From the NCBI RefSeq assembly GCF_963678635.1, contig NC_087064.1:26204189-26268188 (forward strand): a stretch of 64,000 bases of DNA. Direction: 5' to 3'. Below are positions 1 to 12,170 of the stretch, piece after piece. Position 1 is the first letter of the stretch; every line of letters starts with the position of its first letter. The notes under the pieces were generated by a model. That model saw only the letters and a list, made by a program, of their open reading frames with translations. It was not told where the DNA came from and did not search any database. The position numbers and the translations under genes were made by a program. The stretch comes from Symsagittifera roscoffensis (lineage: Eukaryota; Xenacoelomorpha; Acoela; Convolutidae).

Positions 1-3000
1 GGTCCCAACACTTTGGAAAAGGGTCCCAACACTTCGGCGAAGGGTCACAACACTTCGGCGAAGGGTCACAACACTTTGGCGAAGGGTCCCAAGACTTTGG
101 CGAAGGGTCCCAGCACTTTAGCGAAGGTTCCCAACACTTTAGCGAAGCGTCCCATTACTTCGGCGAAGGGTCCCAACACAATGGCGAAGGGCCCAATACT
201 TTGGCGAAGGGTCCCAACTTTCTAGCGAAGGGTCTCAATACATAGCGAAGGGTCACAACACGTTGGTGAAGGGTCCCAAGACTTTGGCGAAGGGTCCCCA
301 GACTTTGGCGAAGGGTCCCAAGATTTCGGCGAAGGGTCTCAAGACTTCAGCGAAGGGTCCCAACACTTTGGCGAAGGGTCCCAAGACTTTGGCGAAGGTC
401 CCAACACTTTAGCGAATGGTCCCAACACCTTGGAAAAGGGTCCCAACACTTCGGCGAAGGGTCACAACAGTTCGGCGAAGGGTCCCAACCCTTTGGCGAA
501 GGGTCTCAAGACTTTGGCGAAGGGTCCCAAGACTTTGGCGAAGGGTCCCCAGACTTTGGCGAATGTCCCAAGATTTTGGCGAAGGGTCTCAACACTTTAG
601 CGAAGGGTCCCAACACTTTGGAGAAGGGTCCCAAGACTTTAACGGAGGACCCAACACTTTAGCGAATGGTCCCAACACTTTGGAAAAGGGTCCCAACACT
701 TCGGCGAAGGGTCACAACACTTCGGCGAAGGGTCACAACACTTTGGCGAAGGGTCCCAAGACTTTGGCGAAGGGTCCCAGCACTTTAGCGAAGGTTCCCA
801 ACACTTTAGCGAAGCGTCCCATTACTTCGGCGAAGGGTCCCAACACAATGGCGAAGGGCCCAATACTTTGGCGAAGGGTCCCAACTTTCTAGCGAAGGGT
901 CTCAATACATAGCGAAGGGTCACAACACGTTGGTGAAGGGTCCCAAGACTTTGGCGAAGGGTCCCCAGACTTTGGCTAAGGGTCCCAAGATTTCGGCGAA
1001 GGGTCTCAAGACTTCAGCGAAGGGTCCCAACACTTTGGCGAAGGGTCCCAAGACTTTGGCGAAGGTCCCAACACTTTAGCGAATGGTCCCAACACCTTGG
1101 AAAAGGGTCCCAACACTTCGGCGAAGGGTCACAACAGTTCGGCGAAGGGTCCCAACCCTTTGGCGAAGGGTCTCAAGACTTTGGCGAAGGTTCCCAACAC
1201 TCTAGCTAAGGGTCCCAGCACATTAGCGAAGGGTCCCAACACTTAAGCGAAGGGTTCCAAAACTTTGGTGAAGGGCCCCAACACCTTAGGGAAGGGTTCA
1301 TACACTCTAGCGAAGGGTCCCAAGACTTTGGCGAAGGGTGCCAATACTTAAGCGAAGGATCCCAGGACTTTGGCGAAGGGTTCCCAACACTTTAGCGAAG
1401 GGTCGTAACATTTTAGGGAAAGGTCCCAATATTCAAGCGAAGGGTCTCAATACATAGCGAAGGGTCACAACACGTTGGCGAAGGGTCCCTAGACTTTGGC
1501 GAAGGGTCCCCAGACTTTGGCGAATGTCCCAACATTTTGGCGAAGGGTCTCAACACTTTAGCGAAGGGTCCCAACACTTTGGAGAAGGGTCCCAAGACTT
1601 TGGCGGAGGACCCAACACTTTAGCGAATGGTCCCAACACTTTGGAAAAGGGTCCCAACACTTCGGCGAAGGGTCACAACACTTCGGCGAAGGGTCACAAC
1701 ACTTTGGCGAAGGGTCCCAAGACTTTGGCGAAGGGTCCCAGCACTTTAGCGAAGGTTCCCAACACTTTAGCGAAGCGTCCCATTACTTCGGCGAAGGGTC
1801 CCAACACAATGGCGAAGGATCCCAATACTTTGGCGAAGGGTCCCAACTTTCTAGCGAAGGGTCTCAATACATAGCGAAGGGTCACAACACGTTGGTGAAG
1901 GGTCCCAAGACTTTGGCGAAGGGTCCCCAGACTTTGGCGAAGGGTCCCAAGATTTCGGCGAAGGGTCTCAAGACTTCAGCGAAGGGTCCCAACACTTTGG
2001 CGAAGGGTCCCAAGACTTTGGCGAAGGTCCCAACACTTTAGCGAATGGTCCCAACACCTTGGAAAAGGGTCCCAACACTTCGGCGAAGGGTCACAACAGT
2101 TCGGCGAAGGGTCCCAACCCTTTGGCGAAGGGTCTCAAGACTTTGGCGAAGGTTCCCAACACTCTAGCTAAGGGTCCCAGCACATTAGCGAAGGGTCCCA
2201 ACACTTAAGCGAAGGGTTCCAAAACTTTGGTGAAGGGCCCCAACACCTTAGGGAAGGGTTCCTACACTCTAGCGAAGGGTCTTACCATTTCGGCGTAGGG
2301 TTCCAACACTTTTTCGAAGGATCCCAGGACTTTGGCGAAGGGTTCCCAACACTTTAGCGAAGGGTCGTAACATTTTAGGGAAAGGTCCCAAGTCTTTGGC
2401 GAAGGGTTCCAACACTTTAGCGAAAGGTCCCAAGACTTTGGCGAAGGGTGCCAACACTTAAGCGAAGGGTCCCAACACTTTAGCGAAGGGTCCCAAGACT
2501 TTGGCGAAGTGTGCCAACACTTTAGCGAAGGGTCCCAATATTCTAGCGAAGGGTCTCAATACATAGCGAAGGGTCACAACACGTTGGCGAAGGGTCCCAA
2601 GATTTTGGCGAAGGGTCTCAACACTTTAGCGAATGGTTCCAACACTTAAGCGAAAGGTCCCAACACTTCGGCGAAGGGTCACAACACTTCGGCGAAGGGT
2701 CACAACACTTTGGCGAAGGGTCCCAAGACTTTGGCGAAGGGTCCCAACACTTTAGCGAAGGGTTCCAAAACTTTGGTGAAGGGCCCCAACGCCTTAGGGA
2801 AGGGTTCCTACACTCTAGCGAAGGGTCTTACCACTTCGGCGTAGGGTTCCAACACTTTTTCGAAGGATCCCAGGACTTTGGCGAAGGGTTCCCAACACTT
2901 TAGCGAAGGGTCGTAACATTTTAGGGAAAGGTCCCAAGTCTTTGGCGAAGGGTTCCAACACTTTAGCGAAAGGTCCCAAGACTTTGGCGAAGGGTGCCAA

Positions 3001-4293
3001 TACTTAAGCGAAGTACCCAACACTTTAGCGAAAGGTCCCAAGACTTAGACGAAGGGTCTCAACACTTTAGCGAATGGTTCCAACACTTAAGCGAAAGGTC
3101 CCAACACTTCGGCGAAGGGTCACAACACTTCGGCGAAGGGTCACAACACTTTGGCGAAGGGTCCCAAGACTTTGGCGAAGGGTCCCAACACTTTAGCGAA
3201 GGGTTCCAAAACTTTGGTGAAGGGCCCCAACACCTTAGGGAAGGGTTCCTACACTCTAGCGAAGGGTCTTACCACTTCGGCGTAGGGTTCCAACACTTTT
3301 TCGAAGGATCCCAGGACTTTGGCGAAGGGTTCCCAACACTTTAGCGAAGGGTCGTAACATTTTAGGGAAAGGTCCCAAGTCTTTGGCGAAGGGTTCCAAC
3401 ACTTAAGCGAAAGGTCCCAAGACTTTGGCGAAGGGTGCCAATACTTAAGCGAATGGTCCCAACACCTTGGAAAAGGGTCCCAACACTTCGGCGAAGGGTC
3501 ACAACAGTTCGGCGAAGGGTCCCAACCCTTTGGCGAAGGGTCTCAAGACTTTGGCGAAGGGTTCCACCACTCTAGCTAAGGGTCCCAACACATTAGCGAA
3601 GGGTCCCAACACTTAAGCGAAGGGTCACAACACTCTAGCGAAAGGTCCCAACACTTTAGCGAAGTGTCCCAAAACTTTGGTGAAGGGCTCAACACTTAAG
3701 GGAAGGGTTCCAACACTCTAGCGAAGGGTCTCACTACTTCGGCGAAGGGTCCCAACAATTTTGCGAAGGATCTCAGGACTTTGGCGAAGGACCTCAACAC
3801 TTTGGCGAAGGGTCCCAACACTTTGGCGAAGGGTCCCAACACTTTAGAGAAGGGTCCCAAGACTTTGGCGAAGTGTGCCAATGCTTTAGCGAAGGGTCCC
3901 AATATTCTAGCGAAGTTTCTCAATACTCTAGCGAAGGGTCACAACACTTTGGCGAAGGGTCCCAAGACTTTGGCTAAGGGTCCCAGACTTAGGCGAAGGG
4001 TCCCAAGATTTTGGCGAAAGGTCCCAACACTTTAGCGAAGGGTCCCAACACTTTGGCGAACGGTCCCAAGACATTGACGAAGTCCCAACACTTTAGCGAA
4101 GGTTCCCAAAACTTCGGAAAAGGGTCACAACATTTTGACGAAGGGTCCCAAGACCTTGGCGAAGAGTCCCAACACTTTAGCGAAGGGTACCAACACTTTG
4201 GCGAAGGTTCCCAACACTTCGGCGAAGGGACCCAACACTTTAGCGAAGGGTCCCAACACTTGAGATAAGGGTCCTAACACTTCGCGAAGGGAG
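1..4293. repeat. 21-bp minisatellite array
   Basis: The stretch is a continuous tandem array of a 21-bp unit close to GGTCCCAACACTTTGGCGAA plus G, about 200 copies, continuing to the left edge of the window. Variants differ by point changes (AAGACTTT, AACACTTA, GGGAAAGG) and occasional 1-2 base indels. Because 21 is a multiple of three, every frame reads as a seven-residue repeat: GPNTLAK, EGSQHFG or RRVPTLW forward, and VLGPFAK-type repeats in reverse. This produces open frames of 60-158 codons on both strands that are best explained by the period alone. The array ends abruptly near 4293, where unique AT-richer DNA begins. I see no splice sites or initiation context pointing to a coding role. 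Confidence 0.97.
14..2275. repeat. Higher-order blocks inside the minisatellite
   Basis: Within the array, a run of specific unit variants recurs in the same order. A block starting with GGAAAAGGGTCC at 14, 682 and 1642 continues for about 510 bp in all three places, through the landmark GTCTCAATACATAGCG at 229, 897 and 1860. Copies two and three stay alike for about 630 bp, to roughly 1315 and 2275. Another shared run with CTTACCA-TTCGGCGTAGGG follows at about 2280, 2825 and 3270. The pattern shows segmental duplication of many units at once by unequal exchange, not only single-unit slippage. Confidence 0.8.
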
Positions 4294-4676
4294 AAGACAT
4301 TTGATATAAAGTTACTAAAACACTTGGGAAGGAAATTAGGATTAACAAACTGAACTTCGGAGTCTGAAAAAGTGTTGACCTGTAATTGTTTTATCTAGTT
4401 TGAAGAACATTTGAGTTTTTTTTTATTTTGGTTAGTTTTTTAAAAAGAATTTGTACATATTAGAATTGTAGATAAAAGAAAATTGTAGATAAAAATCATG
4501 AAAAGAACAAGCAAGAGTGTCATTACCAGAAAGAAAAGGGGTAGGACTTAAGCCAAAACAACAGTCGTAACAATGAAAGCAAGCTCACACAATCCCGAGA
4601 GTAATGAGAAAAAAAATTCAATTAACATGGTCAACTTAAGAAGCAACAAAGTGCAAAAACTGGAGAAAAATTAATT
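4294..4676. other. Unique AT-rich junction between minisatellite and retroelement
   Basis: The 21-bp array stops here and no gene is visible. The stretch has A/T-rich DNA with T and A runs. It could be the degraded 5' leader of the Gypsy-like element that follows, but I found no long terminal repeat and no convincing primer-binding site in it, so the 5' boundary of the element is not defined. Confidence 0.5.
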
Positions 4677-6696
4677 GATCAAAAGACTGCGACCGTCACA
4701 TAGATTGGTCTTGAGACGCTTGAGACCGTCGCAGAGATACATCTTGAGACGCTGGAGCAAAGCATAGATGAAATGGAACGGAGAACGACGGATTCGACAC
4801 CTATGAAGAATGCAGAAGAGCCAGTAATAAAGACAATAGAGTTTCCACCAAAAAGCAACGGAGAAGAAATTACCAACAACACACCAGACACAAAAAAAGA
4901 CGACTAACAAACGAAGAGAACATCGTTCAAGGAGAAGTAGGCGGCGATGGTTGGAATGAAACCAAGAGAAAAAGAGGAGGTACCAACAGTGACTGAAAAA
5001 AAAATTAAGGTACGGTTTCCGCGATAACAACGGAAACTAACCAGGAGAAGGAGCAAGACACAAAGGGAACAGCAGGTCATTAAAATGAGCGACAGAGTCA
5101 AACGTACCTTTAGTTGAGCTGGGGGACTTGAGGACAAAATTGGAACAGATAGACAAATAACTAAAGTGCGGTGCGGAAGACCGCCAGGAGTTGAAGAAGG
5201 AATTGCGACATAACAAGAGTGAATGCCTAGATAATTGTTTTGTCCTGGCGATGGCCACTGAAGAGAAGCTACAACCGATGGCGGACAAAGTGGATACAGC
5301 AGATAAGGAGCGAGAGAAACATATCAAGAAAGATATGGAGGAGATGATGAACCGGTATGTTACCGTGAATGACAAGTTGTGGAACCTAGAGACGAGAATG
5401 GACACAATGAACAGGGACCAAGCACAAATTTCTTGTGCCATACAATCGAAACTCTTATGCTCAGGAGCAAAAAGTAGCAGATAAAACAGAAAAGCAACCT
5501 GGAACAAGAGTCGATTTTGTGGAACCGCAACGCAAGAAACAGGAGTCTACACCATTACCCCGGATCGACAACAGCATAGGGTCAGGGATGAGGATGACCA
5601 AAACTGCTATTAAAAGGGGAGCCTCAAACTCGACAAGGGTAACAGGGGATTCAAGTGCACACACGAGTATAACACCTGATAACATAACATGGGCGAAAAC
5701 CTGGAAAAAGATGAACAGGACACTTGAGACATTCGCCACAAGGAACACAGACTCGAGTGATAGAGGAGGTGGTAAATCCTGACAGACCTTTAAGAAACCG
5801 AAGGAAGTCAAAGACGATTAAGATGATTGCATAGATACCTGGGTTGAGCTAATGAGACCACATCTTGAGCAAGACAACCTGAATGATGAGAGATAGACTT
5901 GCACCGCAAAATTAAGCAGTTTAGAGGGCACAGCTTTAAAGTGCGTGTTGGACAAGAAGAAGGAGGAGCGTGTTATCGCAGACAAAATCTTTGAAAAACT
6001 GTTGAATCGATTTGGATCAAGAATAAAGGGACATCAAGCGATGATGAGAATTGAAAAAAAGACGGAGAGATGACGAATCGATTGATCAATATCTGGATGA
6101 TCTTGAGAGCTTGCGAAGAAGAAGCGACCAGAGGAATCGACTAACAGTAGAAACTTTAGCATCGCATCAAATTTTATTGACGGGGAGAAAAGTGACGACC
6201 TGAGAACGATGTTGGCAACGTATTATACGCTATCAAAAGATAATGCACCAACCCCAGAGGAGATGAGACAGAAACCTAGAGAATGTATGTTAATGAAAAC
6301 GAAAAAGTACTCATTTTCGGAAAGCAGAAACATGCAGAAGGGAGGCCAACAACAAAGGTCAACATGGTACAAGCCTAGAGATGACATGGGCAAACGAAGG
6401 TCGTGTGCGAATTGTGGCTTGGCGGATCACCATGTAGCAGCATCACATACAAACAGGGCATGAAAAGCTTGGGATATGCGCCTGACGAAGAAGACATGAG
6501 TCAGATGGAAGATCACAAATTTTACAGTGGCTTGATAATCGAAACTGGCGCGATGTGTTTTTTCTGCAATCAAGAGGGCCACTTCAGGATGGATTGTCCC
6601 CTGTTTTGGGAGGCAGTAAAAAATCAGAGTCACCCAAAACACAAATTGGCACTAGCTAAACACAAATTAGCAAAACACCAGGAACAGACAAGCTGA
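4677..6696 (+). pseudogene. gag-like pseudogene with zinc knuckles (copy 1)
   Basis: Five overlapping fragments in different frames form a gag-type protein. 4677-4907 has a heptad-rich start (LETLETVAEIHLETLEQ) interrupted by one amber codon. 5161-5484 is a charged coiled-coil stretch. 5435-5782 is a basic linker. 5810-6210 resembles a capsid segment (CIDTWVELMRPHLEQ...). Two CCHC-type modules close it: CANCGLADHHVAAS at 6403-6445, whose last Cys is Ser, and an intact CX2CX4HX4C, CFFCNQEGHFRMDC, at 6559-6600. The capsid and first knuckle have homologous stretches in the second copy at 28.4-29.05 kb. Gag would form particles and bind element RNA; this copy cannot encode it because of stops and frame changes. 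Confidence 0.8.
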
Positions 6697-6703
6697 CAAT
6701 GAC

Positions 6704-8132
6704 TTGCAGGCCAAGGAGGTAAAGAGTGGTGAATTATCAACGAAAACTGTTAAGGCCGTGACCGAAGTCAGAGATACTGGGGGTGGGGGGGCTGAGACAA
6801 GGAGTTCACTTGAGATAAATTACGAGAAAGCAGCTGCAGAGGCTATCAACAAAGTGAAACAAGGCTTGGCGACCAGAGAAATTGAGCAGCGGCTAAAACA
6901 CGAAAAAAAAAGACAAATTAGGAATGAGACACTTTCTTTGAAGAGACCAGAACCGGAGACCGAAGACAACCTGACAGGCAGGAGTAATTGCAACACCATG
7001 AAAATGCTGACCGGGAAACCCTTAGGTATCACGAAGATTGGGCGAGATTTATGTCCATAATTACGGTGGGCGGTCCTGAAGTAACGAGGAACCTAAAGGA
7101 ACCGAGTGATCAAACATCAATGCACATTGATGGTTATGCGGAATACTTACGCTTCATAAGCCCACAAACCCCTTCTAGAGCCTTCAGGGCATTACTCACG
7201 AGAGGCGGTGGTAAATCGATTAGGATGGACAGCAGGTACACGGAAGCATATGGTCCACATGAAATCATGTTGAACATAGATGGAATTCAAATCTATACAA
7301 AAACGATGATAACGTGTGATGATGATCTATCTGGTCAAATCTATGTAGGTCGAGAAGAACTGAAGGTGAGATCGATTGGGTACTGCGCCATGCTGGAAGA
7401 AGATGCTATGCAAATGGGAACGGAAGCAGACGTGTCTGCACATCTACTGGACATAAGCGGAAAGAAAACACATCTACGAGGACTATTGGATACGGCGGCT
7501 GTCTTGAGCGTCATACCAAACGAAAGATGGAACAGGATGGGCTTCGACAAAGACGACTTGATAGACTCAAGGATACGGCTGCCAGCGGCAAACAAGTAGG
7601 CATTTCGGGTTCTGGGCAGGACACCGATAATAGCTCTGATCAGAGAGAAGGTAATCTGTCGATGAGTGTCCTAGTGGGGGATAATCTAGACGAGTCTGAT
7701 CAATAATTCATTTTAGGCAGAGATTTCATCAGGAATTTGGATGTAACGATTGATCTTAACAATGTGATGCTCAGGATTCGAAACACGGAAAAGAAGTACG
7801 CAATTAAAACAGTAAATTTGATAATGGTGGATGAGAATAAATCTTCAGATTTCTTGAGTAGAATGGTGAGGTTGAAAGCGAACGAGGCTCCGATAATAAG
7901 TTTGAGGAAGAAGAACTATAATGAACTAAGTGACAAAAAACAAGTATGTATAGTAGCGAATCCGAATAATCAAAGTGCTGCTATTTTAGGAAGATCCTCC
8001 TCGAATACCAAGAGTGGCCTCTGCGTCAGTGTCTTGTTGATTACTCTTTTTATACCAATCACAATCCAGAGGGGAAGGAAACTGGTAAACGCACTGCCCG
8101 TGAAAACTAGATATGAAATACTGAAATTGTAA
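6704..8132 (+). pseudogene. Aspartic protease region of Gypsy-like pol (copy 1)
   Basis: A charged linker (6704-7060) leads into a long open stretch (6988-7599) ending in a retropepsin-like segment. The active-site strand reads LLDTAAVLSVIP with its Asp codon at 7489-7491; the usual D-T/S-G third position is Ala here. A stop follows near 7599, and the C-terminal protease signature ILGRDFI is found in a different frame at about 7713-7733, followed by NLDVTIDLNN (7737 onward), as expected for the end of a retropepsin fold. The sequence then decays to about 8132. Function in the family is cleavage of the Gag-Pol precursor. The altered active-site triad plus stops argue for inactivity. Confidence 0.75.
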
Positions 8133-8389
8133 AGGAAAATGAAGTTCTTGATTGTCCGAATCACAAAGACAGGATTTGTATCAGAAGTAGATTGAAGAAA
8201 ATAAAATATTCATCAAGTCATGTGATTTTGCTTAAGTCAGATTCATACGATGGACTTTCGAGCTGTTCGACTTTTCGAGTAAAATCTACACCAGGGGAAT
8301 TGGAAGTAGATTAACTAGTAATAACAGAAATTGAACACTTAAGGGGAAAGGAAACAGACGAACAACTCGAAGCCATCAAGGACGTGCTA

Positions 8390-9780
8390 GATAGGAATCA
8401 GAATGTTATTTCGAGACACAGGGCAGACATCAGGTGCTATAATTTGTTGAATATGAAATAGAACTAGAGGAATCAAGGAGGGGGCGAGGCGTATGACCCC
8501 AAACAAATTGGATGTTTGTAGGAAAGAGATGGAGACCTTACTCGAGTATGATAGGATAGAACCTTCCAAATCACCGCGGGCGTGTGGAGTACTGATGGCC
8601 AAAAAGAAAGAGAACCAACTTAGATTTTGTTGTGACTTTCGATATCTGAACTTCGTGACGGTGAAGGATGCATATCCCATACCTAGAATAGATGAGAATC
8701 TTTCGAAATTGGGAGATGCAAAATTTTTCTACAATTCTTGATCTAGGGTCGGCGTTTTGGCAGGTACCGCTCAGGAAACAAGACAGAGCAAAAACGGAAT
8801 TTGCTAGCGAGCTGGGATTGTTCCGATGGTAAAGGATGCCTTTTGGCCTTTGCAACGCGACAGCCACGTTCCAGTGACTGGTGACACAAGCACTGACAAG
8901 CGTGACAAAGAACTATGGTAACTTGGTGATGTGTTACGTAGATGCCTTGGTGATCGCAACACCTACGCTGGAGGACCACATCGAACGACTGGATGACGTA
9001 TTCGCAGGCATGAAGAGGGCAGGATTGAAATGCAAGCCCTCGAAATGTGAGATTCTGAAGGAGTCGATAAAATACCTGGGGAGGATGGTAGATAAACATG
9101 GTATCCGACCAGACCCAGACACCAGACACCAGACGCGGTAGAGGCAGTACTGACCGGGAAATTGTCAGAAACTGAGCACCAGTTGATGAGCTTCTTGGAT
9201 TTTGCCAATTACCACACGAAATTCATCTAGCGCTATGCGGACAAAGTATATCCAATGCAAGAACACATGAGGCAGAAAGGCAAGAAGTTCACGTGGAATA
9301 ATGCGGCAGAAGAGTCGTTTCAAAGAATAAAAAAACTCTGTGAAGCACCTGTGTTAGGCATACCTAAAGAGAAGGGAATGTACATATTGGACACTGACGC
9401 ATCGGTGGTCGCGATTTCCGGCATACTTTATCAAGAACAGGAGTGGAATGAGAAGACAGTATTTTGAGCGATAGCTTACGGGAGCAAAGTTTTGAGCGAC
9501 ACGGAAATGAAGTACGGGTCACCCAAAGCGAAGATGTTTGCGGTTGTCACCTTTGTGGAAAAGTACAGGGCATACCCCTTGTAGCGAGCCCTTCAAACTA
9601 CGGGTCGACAACAGGGCACTCAGTTGGTTGAAGACGTACTCAATGGACCAGAGCTACATCGGGAGATGATAGTGCGGTTGGATGGTTACAACATGATCAT
9701 TGAACATTGAACCAGGGACAAGCACCAAAACGCTGACAACTTGAGCAAGAATATGGACTAGGAGAGGCAGGAGCAGAGGG
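8390..9780 (+). pseudogene. Reverse transcriptase and RNase H (copy 1), broken
   Basis: Fingers and palm are readable in 8493-8741 (FCCDFRYLNFVTVKDAYPIP). Motif A is LDLGSAFWQVPL near 8740-8775, motif B is MPFGLCNATATFQ near 8836-8874, and motif C near 8935-8955 reads YVDALVIA, where the second Asp of the YxDD box is replaced by Ala. Connection residues such as SFLDFANYHTKF follow at about 9190-9225. RNase H starts in 9255-9467 with LDTDASVVA. The parts lie in at least three frames with stops at 8742, near 8833, 8876 and 9228. The order and motifs are typical of Ty3/Gypsy RT; the catalytic change and breaks make it dead. Confidence 0.92.
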
Positions 9781-10640
9781 AAAAGATGGTTTCTCATTTA
9801 TAGATAGGGAAACATACGAAAGCCTACCGCTCACGAGATGGCTCGAGAAGTCAGGCAAACCGATAGAAAATCAAACCGAATTACCCACTGAGCATCGGCA
9901 GACGGCAAAACTGAAACAAAAATCCGTGATGCCAATAGGAATAATGCTCAAGTCAAAGATAGTAAGGGAGACGCTGAAGGCAAAAGGTTACGACCTCGAC
10001 GAAGTGGACTCAAGAAAGGCCACGGTAGGGCAGGATTTGATGAGATTGCTTGGGGAACTGGCTGACGACAAACCCATGGTCTCTCACAGTGAAAATGACG
10101 AACTGGAGGTCACCATAATGAAAAGGGAAGAAGTCACACATGATGGGGACTCAATGAAAAGTCGGAGAACCAGAGAACAAAAAGGTTGTCCGGAAATTAG
10201 TAGAAAAAATCCCCGAAAAAACACTCAGGCGAGCAACGCTACGAAAGAAGAGAGTGTCGTTTAAGGAGGGAGTTGAAGATCTCGGACTGGAGGTATCACG
10301 ACAGGGAATTGCAAACTGATCCCTCGTCCGGGACATACAACCTGGACCATCATGACCTGAACGGAGGGGAAGAGCTTGAAATGATAGCAGTGTCAAGAAA
10401 ACTTTTCAGGGAACTACCATGTAATTTCAGGAACATCAAGACGGATCTGGAACAGGAGGACGATAGGGAGGTCTTGAGATGGATAGTATGCGTTAAGCTT
10501 GAAGACGACATCCACAATCCAGAAGAACTGAACGGACAAATGATGGCACTGAAGGAGCACGTCAAAGCGAGAAACAGGCTATCGGATTTGATAAGAGCCC
10601 AGAAGAACAGCAAAATGACGAGCAATCTCTCCAATTGAAT
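9781..10640 (+). pseudogene. Charged spacer between RNase H and integrase (copy 1)
   Basis: Between RNase H and the integrase zinc domain lie two sizeable open stretches, 9926-10264 and 10273-10638. They are Lys/Glu/Asp/Arg-rich with no recognisable catalytic motif. The second ends in a helical segment (EELNGQMMALKEHVKARNRL) that has a clear counterpart in copy 2 near 33056-33130. Conservation between two copies says the spacer is a real part of the family's polyprotein and not a random insertion. I do not recognise a domain; it could be a tether or an accessory module. Confidence 0.6.
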
Positions 10641-10789
10641 TCGGATGCAATTGAAAGAGAAAAGAAACCTGGAAGAGGATATCTATAAGATCTTGAGCCA
10701 GTTCTACAAAGAACGGAGGGACTTACTCTACCACACAGGTGGCCTGCAGGAGAAAAGACGAAGAGAAAATACTACACAAGCATAACCTC

Positions 10790-11650
10790 AGGTAACATCA
10801 TATTACCGCAGCTATATCAAACGGAAGTGTTGTTCAGATCGCACGACCAGATGGGACATCAGGGGATAGATAAGGTGCAACAAAAGAAAAAAAACATCTG
10901 TTTGACTGGCCAGGTTTGAGGAAGGTGTTTGTGAAAAATGGGTGAACGCATGTTTGTCGCATTTGCAAGTGGAGGACCCCATTAAAATGAAATTTCCTCT
11001 CAAATCCGTGGAAAGCTCAGAATTCAACGAGGTTGTGCAGATAGATCATCAAAAGATCTGCATGACAGATTCGGGGTATGACCAGATACTAGTAATTATT
11101 GATCATTTTACGAAACTGGCGGAAGCAGTACCATGTCAGACAGCCTCGGCGGAGGAAACTTGCGATCACTTGATTACGCACTGGATATCACGCTACGGTT
11201 GTCCGATGAACTTCCAGTCTGATAATGGGAAAGTCTTCGTTGGGGACCTGACAAAAGAACTAATGAGAAAATCCCAAATTGCAGAGGCACATTTCGCGGC
11301 CTACCATCCACAAACGAATAGGCTCTTGTAGAGGGAGAAGAGAACGCTAGTGAATATGCTCAGGATATATTGCTCGAGGTATATGACAGACTGGGACAAA
11401 TATCTGCCGCAAGTGGTAGGGGCGTACAATAGCACGAAACACTCAACAATGGGGATCAGTCCCTTCATGATGTTAACAGGCAAAGAGCGAGCAATGCCTC
11501 TGACGTTCTTCTACCCGGAATATGAAGGACAGAAAACATCATATCAGGCATATGTGAAGGAAGCAGTTCAGAGACAACAAGAAATGAATGAGTTGTGCAG
11601 CAGAAGAAATACAGCACAAGCACCGATGAGACAGCAAAGGAATTAAGATG
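10790..11650 (+). pseudogene. DDE integrase of Gypsy-like element (copy 1), broken
   Basis: The N-terminal zinc-binding region is visible at about 10840-10980: HDQMGH supplies the two His, while the distal pair reads CLSH instead of CX2C. The core has the first catalytic Asp in VVQIDHQ (about 11035), VIIDHFTKLAEAVPC, and the second Asp in SDNG (about 11220). YHPQTN follows, but where the third catalytic residue is expected the frame hits a stop at 11328-11330. The segment 11350-11646 resumes with GAYNSTKHSTMGISPFMML, typical of Gypsy integrase C-termini. The enzyme family inserts cDNA into host DNA; this copy is interrupted by stops and a frame change. Confidence 0.9.
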
Positions 11651-12158
11651 AGAAAACACTTCAGGCGAAGCCATATGTCGTGAGACAATATGTCTGGTTG
11701 TTTCAGAAGGTCATACCTCCAAAAGGAATGAAAAAGCTACTAAAGAAATGGAGAGGAAGAATGATGGCAACGAGAGCATAAGTATGGACGAAAATGAAAA
11801 ATTAGAGGTGGGTTTGGACGAAGGATCTTTCGATGAGGAGGACTGAAACGAACCAGAGCAGGACGAAGTGCCAAAATAGACAAAACCGGATCTGCTCATG
11901 ACGACGGAAACAAGAAAGGGTGGACGCAAAAAGACAGGAATGAGGTATGACCTCTTGATTGACAAAATACAGCCAGAAGAGCTAGGTAAAGAAATGGTGA
12001 ACGTGGGCAATTTGGTAGCAGACGAGGAGTGGCAGATCGTCAACGACAGTGAGCACTCGTGGCAGAAGGACCAGAGCGAGATATACAGCAGGGAGAATAC
12101 AAACCTGAGGTTACTAGAGTGGATGCATGGTCTGCAGGCTGACGACAAAGAAAAGTAA
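11651..12158 (+). pseudogene. Integrase C-terminal tail, acidic (copy 1)
   Basis: After the DDE core, QYVWLFQKVIPPKG and a WRG motif near 11750 fit the GPY/F-type end of Gypsy integrases. Immediately afterwards the sequence jumps into an acidic stretch (DENEKLEVGLDEGSFDEED) with stops near 11845 and 11877, then 11898-12158 stays open with a Glu/Asp-rich tail ending at a stop. The jump suggests an internal deletion between the GPY/F-like module and the tail; this is inference from the abrupt composition change. No chromodomain is evident. Confidence 0.55.
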
Positions 12159-12170
12159 AGCCTACAATAA

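Noticed and set aside
416-892. 158-codon open frame of seven-residue repeats as a repetitive structural protein
   Set aside because: Explained by the 21-bp period; comparable open frames exist in other frames and on the other strand, and the array shows no start or splice context.
1-4293. CRISPR-like repeat array
   Set aside because: Units are directly adjacent with no spacers, and the context is eukaryotic.
4671-5507. Minus-strand open frames opposite gag (up to 156 codons)
   Set aside because: They are shadows of the + strand gag; no motif, and the neighbouring domains are all on the + strand.
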